From Pseudomonas coleopterorum (lineage in GTDB: Bacteria > Pseudomonadota > Gammaproteobacteria > Pseudomonadales > Pseudomonadaceae): a stretch of 64,000 nt of DNA. Location of the stretch: assembly GCF_900105555.1 (NCBI RefSeq), contig NZ_FNTZ01000001.1, positions 620,001 through 684,000 on the forward strand, read 5' to 3'. Position numbers and translations under genes: made by a program. Positions 43,020 through 52,323 of this stretch are shown in pieces. The notes beneath the pieces were generated by a model. It had not been told where the DNA came from. It ran no database searches and saw nothing but the letters and a program-made list of their open reading frames with translations. Every line of letters starts with the position of its first letter. Within the stretch, counting starts at the first letter, position 1.

Positions 43020-44501
43020 ATGAGCAAAGAAGTACTGCTGGTTGTTGAGTCGGTATCCAATGAAAAGGGTGTACCGGCAGGCGTAATATTCGAAGCGCTG
43101 GAGATTGCTCTGGCGACCGCGACCAAGAAACGCTTCGAAGACGAAGTGGATCTTCGCGTGGAAATCAATCGCCACACCGGCTCCTATGAAACCTTCCGTC
43201 GCTGGACGGTCGTCGAGGAAGCCGATCTGGACGATCCGGCCATCGAAACCTGGCCGAGCAAGGTTGTATTGACCCATCCCGAAGCCAAGGTGGGTGATGT
43301 CATCGAAGAGAAGATCGACTCCATCGAGTTCGGTCGTATCGCTGCACAGACTGCCAAGCAGGTCATCGTGCAGAAAGTTCGCGAAGCCGAGCGCGCCCAG
43401 GTGGTCGACGCTTACCGCGAACGTCTGGGCGAGATCATCTCGGGTACGGTCAAGAAAGTGACCCGTGACAATGTCATCGTCGACCTGGGCAACAACGCCG
43501 AGGCCCTGTTGGCTCGGGAAGATATCATTTCGCGGGAAACCTTCCGTGTCGGTGTGCGCTTGCGTGCACTGCTCAAGGAAATCCGTACCGAAAACCGTGG
43601 TCCTCAACTGATTCTTTCGCGCACCGCCCCGGAAATGCTCATCGAGCTGTTCCGCATCGAAGTGCCGGAAATCGCTGAAGGCCTCATTGAAGTCATGGCC
43701 GCATCCCGTGATCCGGGTTCGCGCGCCAAGATCGCCGTTCGCTCCAAGGACAAGCGCATCGACCCGCAGGGTGCCTGTATCGGCATGCGCGGATCGCGTG
43801 TGCAGGCTGTGTCCGGCGAGTTGGGCGGCGAGCGCGTCGACATCGTCCTCTGGGACGATAACCCGGCACAGTTCGTCATCAATGCCATGTCCCCGGCGGA
43901 AGTCGCGGCCATCATCGTCGACGAAGACGCCCATGCCATGGACATCGCCGTGGGCGCCGACAACCTGGCTCAGGCCATCGGTCGTGGCGGTCAGAACGTG
44001 CGTCTGGCCAGCCAGTTGACCGGCTGGACACTGAACGTGATGACCGAATCGGACATCCAGGCCAAGCAGCAAGCGGAAACCGGTGACATCCTGCGCAACT
44101 TCATCGACGAGCTGGAAGTCGATGAAGAACTGGCCCAGGTACTGGTTGACGAAGGTTTCACAAGCCTGGAAGAGATTGCCTACGTACCGTTGGAAGAGAT
44201 GCTCAACATCGACGGCTTTGACGAAGATATCGTCAACGAGCTTCGCGCTCGGGCCAAGGATCGCTTGTTGACCAAAGCCATCGCTACAGAGGAAAAGCTG
44301 GCAGACGCCCATCCGGCCGAAGACCTGCTCTCGCTTGAGGGTATGGACAAGGATTTGGCGATGGAACTGGCGGTGCGCGGCGTAGTTACCCGCGAAGACC
44401 TGGCCGAGCAGTCGATTGACGACCTGCTCGACATCGACGGCATTGACCAAGATCGTGCCGGCAAGTTGATCATGGCCGCCCGAGCCCATTGGTTCGAGTA
44501 A
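43020..44501 (+). CDS. nusA: NusA, transcription elongation/termination factor
   Basis: Binds RNA polymerase and RNA. The 493-residue protein has the N-terminal polymerase-binding domain, an S1 domain (about 135-200, [18 protein letters not shown]), two KH domains ([24 protein letters not shown]), and two C-terminal acidic helix-hairpin repeats ([38 protein letters not shown]). ATG 43020. infB follows 26 bp later. Confidence 0.98.
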   Translation: MSKEVLLVVESVSNEKGVPAGVIFEALEIALATATKKRFEDEVDLRVEINRHTGSYETFRRWTVVEEADLDDPAIETWPSKVVLTHPEAKVGDVIEEKIDSIEFGRIAAQTAKQVIVQKVREAERAQVVDAYRERLGEIISGTVKKVTRDNVIVDLGNNAEALLAREDIISRETFRVGVRLRALLKEIRTENRGPQLILSRTAPEMLIELFRIEVPEIAEGLIEVMAASRDPGSRAKIAVRSKDKRIDPQGACIGMRGSRVQAVSGELGGERVDIVLWDDNPAQFVINAMSPAEVAAIIVDEDAHAMDIAVGADNLAQAIGRGGQNVRLASQLTGWTLNVMTESDIQAKQQAETGDILRNFIDELEVDEELAQVLVDEGFTSLEEIAYVPLEEMLNIDGFDEDIVNELRARAKDRLLTKAIATEEKLADAHPAEDLLSLEGMDKDLAMELAVRGVVTREDLAEQSIDDLLDIDGIDQDRAGKLIMAARAHWFE

Positions 44502-44527
44502 TTGGCGCGGCCTGAGGAGAGAAGTGC

Positions 44528-47041
44528 ATGACGCAAGTCACGGTGAAAGAATTGGCCCAAGAGGTCGCCGCACCGGTAGAGCGCCTGCTTCAGCAGATGC
44601 GTGAGGCAGGTCTGCCGCACACCGACGCCGGACAAGTTGTGACCGACAATGAGAAGCAGGCTCTGCTGGCTCATTTGAAAAGCAGCCACAAGGCGAAAGC
44701 GGAAGAACCGCGCAAGATTACCTTGCAGCGCAAGACCCAAAGCACCCTGCGTGTGGCCGGTAGCAAGAGCATCAGCGTAGAAGTACGCAAGAAGAAAGTA
44801 TTCGTTCAGCGCAGCCCGGAAGAAATCCAGGCCGAGCAGAAGCGTGAGCTCGAAGAGCGTCGCGCAGCGGAAAATGCTGCCCGTCAGAAGGCTGAGCAGG
44901 AAGCCCGTTCGCGTGCCGAAGAAGAAGCACGCAAGCAGCCTGGCAGCACCGTTCAGGCGGACGCCCCTGCCGCACCGGCGCCAGCTCCATCGGCGCCGAG
45001 CGTCGATGTGGCTGCCGTTGCTCCGGCACCGGCGCCCGAGCGCAAGAAGGAAGAGCCCCGTCGCCCCGACAAGCCGCGCAACGACGACCGTCGCAGCGGC
45101 AGTGGCAACAGTGATGGCGAGCGCAAGAACCAGCCTCACCGTGCCACCGTCAAGGAGAAGGCTCCGACTCCGCGCGCCGCGCCTCGTACCACCGACGAAG
45201 AAAGCGATGGCTTCCGTCGTGGCGGTCGTGGCAAGGGCAAGCTGAAGAAGCGCAACGCCCACGGCTTCCAGAGCCCTACCGGTCCTCTGGTGCGTGACGT
45301 GAAAATCGGCGAGACCATCTCTGTCGGCGATCTCGCTGCGCAGATGTCGGTCAAGGCTGCCGAGATCATCAAGTTCATGTTCAAGCTGGGCACTCCGGCC
45401 ACCATCAACCAGGTGCTGGATCAGGAAACTGCTCAGCTGGTTGCCGAGGAGCTGGGCCACAAGGTGACCCTGGTCAGCGACACCGCTCTGGAAGATTCCC
45501 TGGCCGAATCGCTGAAGTTCGAAGGTGAAGCCTTCGCTCGTGCTCCGGTCGTGACCGTCATGGGCCACGTTGACCACGGCAAGACCTCGCTGCTCGACTA
45601 CATTCGTCGTGCCAAGGTCGCTGCTGGTGAAGCCGGCGGCATCACTCAGCACATCGGTGCCTACCACGTTGAAACCGAGCGCGGCATGGTCACCTTCCTC
45701 GACACCCCGGGCCACGCCGCGTTTACCGCGATGCGTGCCCGTGGTGCCAAGGCGACGGACATCGTGATCCTGGTGGTCGCGGCGGACGACGGCGTGATGC
45801 CGCAAACCATCGAAGCCGTTCAGCATGCGAAAGCCGCTGGCGTGCCACTGGTGGTCGCGGTGAACAAGATCGACAAGCCAGGTGCCGACCTGGACCGTAT
45901 CCGCAGCGAGCTGTCGGTTCACGGTGTGACTTCCGAAGAGTGGGGCGGCGACACCCCGTTCGTACCGGTTTCGGCCAAGCAAGGTACGGGCGTCGACGAA
46001 TTGCTCGAAGCTGTGTTGCTGCAGGCTGAAGTACTGGAATTGACCGCAACGCCTTCGGCTCCTGGCCGTGGTGTGGTCGTCGAATCGCGCCTGGACAAGG
46101 GCCGCGGTCCGGTAGCCACCGTGCTGGTTCAGGACGGTACGCTGCGTCAGGGCGACATGGTGCTGGTCGGTTCGAACTACGGCCGTGTACGGGCCATGCT
46201 CGACGAGAACGGCAAGCCGATCAAGGAAGCCGGTCCGGCCATCCCGGTCGAGATCCTGGGCCTTGACGGTACCCCGGATGCTGGCGACGAGATGAGCGTG
46301 GTTGCCGACGAGAAGAAAGCCCGTGAAGTGGCTCTGTTCCGTCAAGGCAAGTTCCGCGAAGTCAAGCTGGCCCGTGCTCACGCCGGCAAGCTGGAAAACA
46401 TCTTCGAGAACATGGGTCAGGAAGAGAAGAAGACGCTCAACATCGTCCTCAAATCCGACGTCCGTGGATCGCTGGAAGCGTTGCAGGGCGCCTTGAACGG
46501 CCTGGGCAACGACGAAGTGCAGGTGCGTGTGGTCGGTGGCGGCGTCGGTGGTATCACCGAATCCGATGCCAACCTGGCCCTGGCTTCGACAGCGGTACTG
46601 TTCGGCTTCAACGTGCGGGCCGATGCCGGCGCGCGCAAGATCGTCGAGCAGGAAGGTCTGGATATGCGTTACTACAACGTGATCTACGACATCATCGAAG
46701 ACGTCAAGAAAGCCCTGACCGGTATGCTCGGCAGCGATGTTCGCGAGAACATCCTGGGTATCGCCGAAGTGCGTGACGTGTTCCGTTCGCCGAAGTTCGG
46801 TGCGATCGCCGGCTGCATGGTCATCGAGGGTGTGGTCTTCCGCAACCGTCCGATCCGTGTACTGCGCGAAGACATCGTGATCTTCGAAGGCGAGCTGGAA
46901 TCGCTGCGTCGCTTCAAGGACGATGCGTCCGAAGTGCGTGCCGGCATGGAATGCGGTATCGGCGTCAAGAGCTACAACGACGTCAAGGTCGGTGACAAGA
47001 TCGAAGTCTTCGAGAAAGTCCAAGTGGCTCGTACCCTCTAA
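44528..47041 (+). CDS. infB: InfB, translation initiation factor IF-2
   Basis: GTPase that places fMet-tRNA on the 30S subunit. The 837-residue protein has N-terminal IF2-N domains, a charged Ala/Pro/Arg-rich linker (about 100-230), the G domain ([12 protein letters not shown] near 345, DTPGH, NKID), and the C-terminal tRNA-binding domains. A hairpin with 11-bp stem separates it from rbfA. Confidence 0.98.
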   Translation: MTQVTVKELAQEVAAPVERLLQQMREAGLPHTDAGQVVTDNEKQALLAHLKSSHKAKAEEPRKITLQRKTQSTLRVAGSKSISVEVRKKKVFVQRSPEEIQAEQKRELEERRAAENAARQKAEQEARSRAEEEARKQPGSTVQADAPAAPAPAPSAPSVDVAAVAPAPAPERKKEEPRRPDKPRNDDRRSGSGNSDGERKNQPHRATVKEKAPTPRAAPRTTDEESDGFRRGGRGKGKLKKRNAHGFQSPTGPLVRDVKIGETISVGDLAAQMSVKAAEIIKFMFKLGTPATINQVLDQETAQLVAEELGHKVTLVSDTALEDSLAESLKFEGEAFARAPVVTVMGHVDHGKTSLLDYIRRAKVAAGEAGGITQHIGAYHVETERGMVTFLDTPGHAAFTAMRARGAKATDIVILVVAADDGVMPQTIEAVQHAKAAGVPLVVAVNKIDKPGADLDRIRSELSVHGVTSEEWGGDTPFVPVSAKQGTGVDELLEAVLLQAEVLELTATPSAPGRGVVVESRLDKGRGPVATVLVQDGTLRQGDMVLVGSNYGRVRAMLDENGKPIKEAGPAIPVEILGLDGTPDAGDEMSVVADEKKAREVALFRQGKFREVKLARAHAGKLENIFENMGQEEKKTLNIVLKSDVRGSLEALQGALNGLGNDEVQVRVVGGGVGGITESDANLALASTAVLFGFNVRADAGARKIVEQEGLDMRYYNVIYDIIEDVKKALTGMLGSDVRENILGIAEVRDVFRSPKFGAIAGCMVIEGVVFRNRPIRVLREDIVIFEGELESLRRFKDDASEVRAGMECGIGVKSYNDVKVGDKIEVFEKVQVARTL

Positions 47042-47092
47042 GCCGCGACCTCCAGGAACCGGTCCGGCCATCGCCGGGCAGGTTCTAAACGC

Positions 47093-47125
47093 AACGCCCG
47101 ATCCGGCCCAGCCTGATCGGGCGTT
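47093..47125 (+). terminator. Hairpin between infB and rbfA
   Basis: AACGCCCGATC/GATCGGGCGTT, perfect 11-bp stem with an 11-nt loop and only a short T stretch; probably a partial terminator or processing site, since rbfA follows 27 bp later. Confidence 0.65.
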
Positions 47126-47152
47126 TGCCGCTCTAGTTACAGGTAATGAAAC

Positions 47153-47554
47153 ATGGCAAAAGAATACAGCCGTACCCAGCGCATCGGCGATCAGATGCAG
47201 CGCGAGCTGGCGCAACTGATCCGTCGCGAAGTCAAGGATCCACGCGTCGGCCTGGTCACCATCACGGCGGTGGAAGTCAGCCGCGATGTCGGCCATGCCA
47301 AGGTGTTCATCACCGTCATGGGTCAGGACAGCGCTGCCGATATCGCCCAGAGCATCAAGGTGCTGAACTCGGCCGCCGGCTTCCTGCGCATGCAGTTGGC
47401 CAAGGAAATGAAGTTGCGCAGCGTGCCGCAACTGCATTTCCACTACGACGAAAGCGTGAGCCGTGGCGCTCATCTGTCAGCGTTGATCGAGCGTGCCGTG
47501 GCCGAAGACAGCCAGCATCACGCAGACGATTCGGCCGAAGAGTCCAAGGAGTAA
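47153..47554 (+). CDS. rbfA: RbfA, 30S ribosome-binding factor A
   Basis: KH-fold cold-shock factor for 16S rRNA maturation. The 133-residue protein has the family start ([20 protein letters not shown]), [11 protein letters not shown] and [10 protein letters not shown]. truB begins 5 bp after its stop, with the ribosome site AAGGAG within the rbfA end, so the two are coupled. Confidence 0.97.
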   Translation: MAKEYSRTQRIGDQMQRELAQLIRREVKDPRVGLVTITAVEVSRDVGHAKVFITVMGQDSAADIAQSIKVLNSAAGFLRMQLAKEMKLRSVPQLHFHYDESVSRGAHLSALIERAVAEDSQHHADDSAEESKE

Positions 47555-47559
47555 TCCCG

Positions 47560-48477
47560 GTGGCTCAGGTCAAGCGTATCCGTCGCAACGTCAGTGGCAT
47601 CATCCTGCTGGACAAGCCACTGGGGTTCACTTCCAACGCCGCTTTGCAGAAAGTGCGCTGGCTGCTCAATGCCGAGAAGGCCGGTCATACCGGCAGTCTC
47701 GACCCCTTGGCTACCGGCGTGCTGCCGCTGTGCTTTGGCGAGGCGACCAAATTCTCCCAGTACCTGCTCGACTCCGACAAGGGCTATGAGACATTGGCCC
47801 AGTTGGGCAAGACCACGACCACGGCCGATGCCGAGGGCGAGGTTCTGCAGACCCGCGAGGTGACCGTCGGTCAGTCCGACATCGAAGCCGTGTTGCCTCG
47901 ATTCCGCGGGCAGATCAGCCAGGTACCGCCGATGTACTCGGCGCTCAAGCGTGACGGCCAGCCGCTCTACAAACTGGCGCGTGCCGGTGAAGTAGTGGAG
48001 CGCGAGCCGCGTTCTGTTACTATTGCGCGGCTCGAATTGCTTGGCTGCGAGCAGACCACCGCGCGGTTCGCCGTGGACTGCAGCAAAGGCACCTACATTC
48101 GGACCCTGGTCGAGGACATCGGCGAGGCGTTGGGGTGTGGTGCGTACGTCGCCGAGCTGCGTCGGACCCAGGCGGGCCCGTTCAGCCTGGCGCAAACCGT
48201 GACGCTCGAAGAGCTTGAAGCGGTGCATGCCGAGGGCGGAAACGAGGCGGTGGACAAGTTTCTGCTGCCATCGGACAGCGGCCTGCAGGATTGGCCACTG
48301 CTGCAATTCTCGGAGCACAGTGCGTTCTACTGGCTTCATGGCCAGCCGGTAAGGGCTCCGGAAGCCCCCAAGTTCGGCATGGTGCGGGTACAGGATCACA
48401 ATGGTCGCTTCATCGGTATCGGTGAAGTGAGCGAAGACGGGCGCATTGCGCCGCGTCGCTTGATTCGGTCGGAATGA
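47560..48477 (+). CDS. truB: TruB, tRNA pseudouridine-55 synthase
   Basis: Makes pseudouridine 55 in the T loop of tRNAs. The 305-residue protein has catalytic D48 in [12 protein letters not shown], the KGTYIRTL motif and a C-terminal PUA-like part. GTG 47560 was chosen because AAGGAG lies 8 bp upstream; any earlier start would run inside rbfA. A CGTCAC/GTGACG hairpin (48489-48507) follows before rpsO. Confidence 0.96.
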   Translation: MAQVKRIRRNVSGIILLDKPLGFTSNAALQKVRWLLNAEKAGHTGSLDPLATGVLPLCFGEATKFSQYLLDSDKGYETLAQLGKTTTTADAEGEVLQTREVTVGQSDIEAVLPRFRGQISQVPPMYSALKRDGQPLYKLARAGEVVEREPRSVTIARLELLGCEQTTARFAVDCSKGTYIRTLVEDIGEALGCGAYVAELRRTQAGPFSLAQTVTLEELEAVHAEGGNEAVDKFLLPSDSGLQDWPLLQFSEHSAFYWLHGQPVRAPEAPKFGMVRVQDHNGRFIGIGEVSEDGRIAPRRLIRSE

Positions 48478-48620
48478 CCGATCCCGGTCGTCACGGTGTT
48501 CGTGACGGCTGGTCGAGGACGGCTGTCAACAGGCACGGTCGCACCTCTTCTCATGAATACAGGGTTCTGCCCTGGCCTGTTGGACACTGCATGCAGTGCC
48601 CTTGATAGTGGAGATGCCTC

Positions 48621-48890
48621 ATGGCTCTTAGCGTTGAAGACAAAGCTCAAATCGTTGCCGACTACCAGCAAGCCGTTGGTGATACCGGTTCGCCAGAAGT
48701 GCAGGTTGCACTGCTGACGCACAACATCAACAAGCTGCAGGGTCACTTCAAGGCCAACGGCAAAGACCACCACTCGCGTCGTGGTCTGATCCGCATGGTC
48801 AACCAGCGCCGCAAGCTGCTGGACTACCTGAAGGGCAAGGACGTCACCCGTTACAGCGCCCTGATCGGTCGTCTGGGTCTGCGTCGCTAA
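48621..48890 (+). CDS. rpsO: RpsO, 30S ribosomal protein S15
   Basis: 89-residue protein that binds 16S rRNA early in assembly. The S15 signature ([41 protein letters not shown]) is complete. It precedes pnp, the conserved rpsO-pnp order. Confidence 0.98.
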   Translation: MALSVEDKAQIVADYQQAVGDTGSPEVQVALLTHNINKLQGHFKANGKDHHSRRGLIRMVNQRRKLLDYLKGKDVTRYSALIGRLGLRR

Positions 48891-48931
48891 TAGCGGCTCG
48901 ACACGCGGTGACAAGCGTGGTTCGCCATGTT

Positions 48932-48961
48932 CGCAGGCCTGGGCACAAGCTCGGGCCTGCG
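48932..48961 (+). other. Hairpin in the rpsO-pnp spacer
   Basis: CGCAGGCC/GGCCTGCG stem with a 14-nt loop, about 180 bp before pnp. In E. coli the pnp leader has an RNase III-cut stem for autocontrol; this may be the equivalent or an rpsO terminator. Confidence 0.5.
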
Positions 48962-49141
48962 AGGGCGCCACGCGCAATCCTGAGGTTGGTTGTCTGTCGT
49001 ACCCCAGCGGGTTTCTCGCAGGGGCGGGCAGGCTCCCAGCCTCAAGTTGTATCTGGACGGTCAACGGGGCCGATTCCCCGCTCTGCCCAAGAATTTCGCA
49101 AGAAACCAGTTCCCCCAAGAGCCAACAGAAGGTAGGAAACC

Positions 49142-51247
49142 GTGAACCCGGTAATCAAGACGTTTCAATTCGGTCAATCGACCGTAACCCTCGAAACGGG
49201 CCGCATTGCCCGTCAAGCCTCCGGCGCCGTACTGGTCACCGTCGATAACGACGTGACCGTGCTGGTTACCGTGGTAGGTGCCAAGCAAGCCGATCCAGGC
49301 AAAGGCTTTTTCCCGCTGTCCGTGCACTACCAGGAAAAGACCTACGCTGCCGGCAAGATCCCCGGTGGTTTCTTCAAGCGTGAAGGCCGTCCTTCCGAAA
49401 AAGAAACCCTGACTTCGCGTTTGATCGATCGCCCGATCCGCCCCCTGTTCCCAGAAGGCTTCATGAACGAAGTGCAGGTCGTCTGCACCGTCGTTTCCAC
49501 CAGCAAGAAAACCGATCCGGACATCGCTGCGATGATCGGTACCTCGGCAGCCCTGGCCATTTCCGGCATTCCGTTCGATGGTCCGATCGGCGCTGCGCGC
49601 GTGGCTTTCCACGAGAGCACTGGCTACCTGCTGAACCCGACCTACGAGCAGCAGCAGGCGTCGAGCCTGGACATGGTCGTGGCCGGTACCAAAGACGCCG
49701 TGCTGATGGTTGAATCGGAAGCCAAAGAGCTGACCGAAGACCAGATGCTGGGCGCTGTGCTGTTCGCCCACGACGAGTTCCAGTCGGTCATCAAGGCCGT
49801 TGGCGAGCTGGCTGCCGAAGCCGCCAAGCCTACCTGGAGCTGGACGCCGAAAGCCTGGAACACCGAGCTGCTCGGCGCGATCCGTGGCGAATTCGGCGAC
49901 GCCGTTTCCCAGGCCTACACCATCACCGTCAAGGCCGATCGCTACGCCAAGCTGGGCGAGCTGCGTGAACAGGTAATTGCCAAGTTCTCCGGCGAAGAAG
50001 GTCAGCCGACCGCAGCCGAAGTGAAGGAAATCTTCGGCGAGATCGAGTACCGCACCGTTCGCGAAAACATCGTCAACGGCAAGCCACGCATCGACGGTCG
50101 CGACACCAAGACCGTGCGTCCGTTGAACATCGAAGTCGGTGTACTGCCCAAGACCCACGGTTCGGCCCTGTTCACCCGTGGTGAAACCCAGGCGCTGGTC
50201 GTCGCGACTCTGGGCACCGCCCGCGACGCACAGTTGCTGGACACCCTGGAAGGCGAGAAGAAAGACCCCTTCATGCTGCACTACAACTTCCCTCCGTTCT
50301 CGGTGGGCGAGTGTGGTCGCATGGGCGGTGCAGGCCGTCGCGAAATCGGTCACGGCCGTCTGGCCCGTCGTTCGGTACAGGCCATGCTGCCCGCCGCCGA
50401 TGTGTTCCCGTACACCATCCGCGTGGTATCGGAAATCACCGAGTCCAACGGTTCCAGCTCCATGGCGTCGGTCTGCGGTGCCTCCCTGGCCCTGATGGAC
50501 GCTGGTGTGCCGATGAAGGCGCCGGTGGCCGGTATCGCCATGGGTCTGGTCAAGGAAGGCGAGAAGTTCGCCATCCTCACCGACATCCTGGGTGACGAAG
50601 ACCACTTGGGCGACATGGACTTCAAGGTCGCCGGTACCGCCAAGGGCGTTACCGCGCTGCAGATGGACATCAAGATCAACGGCATCACCGAAGAGATCAT
50701 GGAAATCGCCCTGGGCCAGGCCCTTGAAGCGCGCCTGAACATCCTCGGTCAGATGAACCAGATCATCGGTACCTCGCGTACCGAGCTGTCGGAAAACGCT
50801 CCGACCATGATCGCCATGAAGATCGACACCGACAAGATCCGCGACGTGATCGGCAAGGGTGGCGCAACCATCCGTGCCATCTGCGAGGAAACCAAGGCTT
50901 CGATCGACATCGAAGACGACGGCTCGATCAAGATCTTCGGCGAGTCCAAGGAAGCCGCTGAAGCTGCGCGTCAGCGCGTTCTGGGCATCACCGCAGAAGC
51001 CGAGATCGGCAAGATCTACGTCGGCAAGGTCGAGCGCATCGTCGACTTCGGTGCATTCGTCAACATCCTGCCGGGCAAGGACGGTCTGGTTCACATCTCC
51101 ATGCTCAGCGATGCTCGCGTAGAGAAAGTGACCGACATCCTCAAAGAAGGTCAGGAAGTCGAAGTACTGGTGCTGGACGTGGACAACCGCGGCCGTATCA
51201 AGCTGTCCATCAAGGACGTTGCTGCTGCAAAGGCCTCGGGCGTCTAA
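49142..51247 (+). CDS. pnp: Pnp, polynucleotide phosphorylase
   Basis: 3'-5' phosphorolytic exonuclease. The 701-residue protein has two RNase PH domains (second with the [12 protein letters not shown] phosphate-binding segment), a KH domain ([15 protein letters not shown] near 563) and an S1 domain ([20 protein letters not shown] near 625). GTG 49142 with GTAGGA upstream is the start. A strong terminator follows. Confidence 0.98.
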   Translation: MNPVIKTFQFGQSTVTLETGRIARQASGAVLVTVDNDVTVLVTVVGAKQADPGKGFFPLSVHYQEKTYAAGKIPGGFFKREGRPSEKETLTSRLIDRPIRPLFPEGFMNEVQVVCTVVSTSKKTDPDIAAMIGTSAALAISGIPFDGPIGAARVAFHESTGYLLNPTYEQQQASSLDMVVAGTKDAVLMVESEAKELTEDQMLGAVLFAHDEFQSVIKAVGELAAEAAKPTWSWTPKAWNTELLGAIRGEFGDAVSQAYTITVKADRYAKLGELREQVIAKFSGEEGQPTAAEVKEIFGEIEYRTVRENIVNGKPRIDGRDTKTVRPLNIEVGVLPKTHGSALFTRGETQALVVATLGTARDAQLLDTLEGEKKDPFMLHYNFPPFSVGECGRMGGAGRREIGHGRLARRSVQAMLPAADVFPYTIRVVSEITESNGSSSMASVCGASLALMDAGVPMKAPVAGIAMGLVKEGEKFAILTDILGDEDHLGDMDFKVAGTAKGVTALQMDIKINGITEEIMEIALGQALEARLNILGQMNQIIGTSRTELSENAPTMIAMKIDTDKIRDVIGKGGATIRAICEETKASIDIEDDGSIKIFGESKEAAEAARQRVLGITAEAEIGKIYVGKVERIVDFGAFVNILPGKDGLVHISMLSDARVEKVTDILKEGQEVEVLVLDVDNRGRIKLSIKDVAAAKASGV

Positions 51248-51264
51248 ACCCGCAGGTGTGAAGA

Positions 51265-51290
51265 AAGAGCCCTTCGGGGCTCTTTTTTTT
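51265..51290 (+). terminator. pnp terminator
   Basis: AAGAGCCC-tt-cGGGGCTCTT stem followed by eight T in all. Confidence 0.9.
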
Positions 51291-51380
51291 CGCCTAGAGT
51301 TCACTAAGTAGCGGTTAGAACGCCGAAAGCTGTGCAGTTGAGTGATTGAAGTGAGCAGGGAACTTTTGCGGACTTGCAAC

Positions 51381-51425
51381 TTGCACGCAAAAAACTGTAC
51401 GAGCGTGCAAACTGCACGATAGTGC
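51381..51425. promoter_or_regulatory. Inverted repeats upstream of the BON-domain gene
   Basis: TTGCACGC (51381-51388) and GCGTGCAA (51403-51410) form a perfect inverted repeat with a 14-bp spacer, followed by GCAC-gata-GTGC (51414-51425). They lie 60-105 bp upstream of a sigma-54-like promoter, where an activator would bind. In the rest of the 320-bp pnp-BON gap I see only the pnp terminator and the promoter. Confidence 0.45.
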
Positions 51426-51482
51426 GGTTTTCGCATAATTATAAGTCATTGATTATTAAGGATTTTGCAGAGCGAAGCAGGT

Positions 51483-51498
51483 TGGCATGACGCCTGCA
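51483..51498 (+). promoter_or_regulatory. Sigma-54-like promoter of the BON-domain gene
   Basis: TTGGCATGACGCCTGC: the GG (51484-51485) and GC (51496-51497) are separated by exactly 10 bp as needed for -24/-12 elements, about 70 bp before the start codon. Confidence 0.6.
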
Positions 51499-51567
51499 AC
51501 ATCCCTGTCACCTGCCACCAAGACATTAAATGGTCGCAGACCTTTTCAAAAAACAGGAGTGAATCGT

Positions 51568-51918
51568 ATGAAGAAGTTCGCTATTGCTGCCGCTACTGCT
51601 ACCGCGCTGACCCTGACCATGGCCAACGCCGCTTTCGCTCAACAGTCCACCCAGGCTCCTATGGTGGTTGCTGCTGGTGAAGTTACTCACGCCAAAGAAG
51701 CAACTTCCGACACTTGGATCACCACCAAGGTCAAATCCGATCTGGTCACCGAGAAAGGCATTCCAGGCACCGACATCAAGGTAGAAACCAACAAAGGCGT
51801 GGTTTCCCTGTCGTCGACCGTTGCTGTGACCGAAGCACAGAAGGCTACTGCCGTGCGTATCACCAAGGCAATCAAAGGCGTGAAAGCTGTTTCCGCCGAT
51901 GGCCTGAAAGCCGAGTAA
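51568..51918 (+). CDS. BON-domain exported protein (OsmY-like)
   Basis: A 116-residue protein with a Sec signal peptide (residues 1-24, ending ANAAFA) and one BON domain (SDTWITTKVKSDLVTEKG, VETNKGVVSLSSTV), a fold linked to envelope stress and phospholipid binding. ATG 51568 with CAGGAG upstream; an upstream in-frame start would hide the signal peptide. The periplasm is its likely place. A sigma-54-like promoter and inverted repeats lie upstream. Confidence 0.88.
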   Translation: MKKFAIAAATATALTLTMANAAFAQQSTQAPMVVAAGEVTHAKEATSDTWITTKVKSDLVTEKGIPGTDIKVETNKGVVSLSSTVAVTEAQKATAVRITKAIKGVKAVSADGLKAE

Positions 51919-51951
51919 GTTTCATGCGAAGGCCACAGGGATGTGGCCACT

Positions 51952-51985
51952 TAAAGCCCCGGCGTGCTGCGCCGGGGCTTTTTTA
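51952..51985 (+). terminator. Terminator of the BON-domain gene
   Basis: AAAGCCCCGGCG/CGCCGGGGCTTT stem followed by T. A smaller hairpin GGCCAC/GTGGCC precedes it (51931-51948). Confidence 0.9.
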
Positions 51986-52017
51986 TGCCCGCGAATTGGG
52001 TACCAATCAGGGCCGAA

Positions 52018-52323
52018 TCAGTTACGGCTGCTCTCGATCTCCACCAGACGGCTACCGACGAACTTCAAGTACTGACTCATGCCGTTGGACGGTCCGTACA
52101 CCCATTCTTCGATGGGCAGTTCAACGCGCCGATTGATCGGGCCCGAGCGCTCATAGCCCGTCTGTGCCTTGCTGGCGGGAGCACCACACTTCTGCTCGAC
52201 CTGAACCGTACGATCATTCAGCGACACCAGAGTGCTGCCGCAGCGCATCGTCGAGGCGGCGCCCGCCGTGTCGCACAGCGCCAGCAACAAAGGCGCGCAG
52301 CTCATCCAAATCAACTTGTTCAT
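52018..52323 (-). CDS. DUF2845-type exported protein
   Basis: A 101-residue protein with a signal peptide (about 1-22) and the DUF2845 pattern: MRCGSTLVSLND, CGAP, EEWVYGPSNGM...VGSRLVEI. Two cysteines of the mature part may pair. ATG 52323 overlaps the stop of the upstream DUF748 gene by 4 bp, so the pair is co-translated. Function unknown, presumably periplasmic. Confidence 0.85.
   Translation of the reverse strand: MNKLIWMSCAPLLLALCDTAGAASTMRCGSTLVSLNDRTVQVEQKCGAPASKAQTGYERSGPINRRVELPIEEWVYGPSNGMSQYLKFVGSRLVEIESSRN

Noticed and set aside
44180..47473. 1097-codon - strand ORF opposite infB
   Set aside because: Antisense shadow of infB/rbfA without any recognisable domain.
49061..51436. 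791-codon - strand ORF opposite pnp
   Set aside because: Antisense shadow of pnp.
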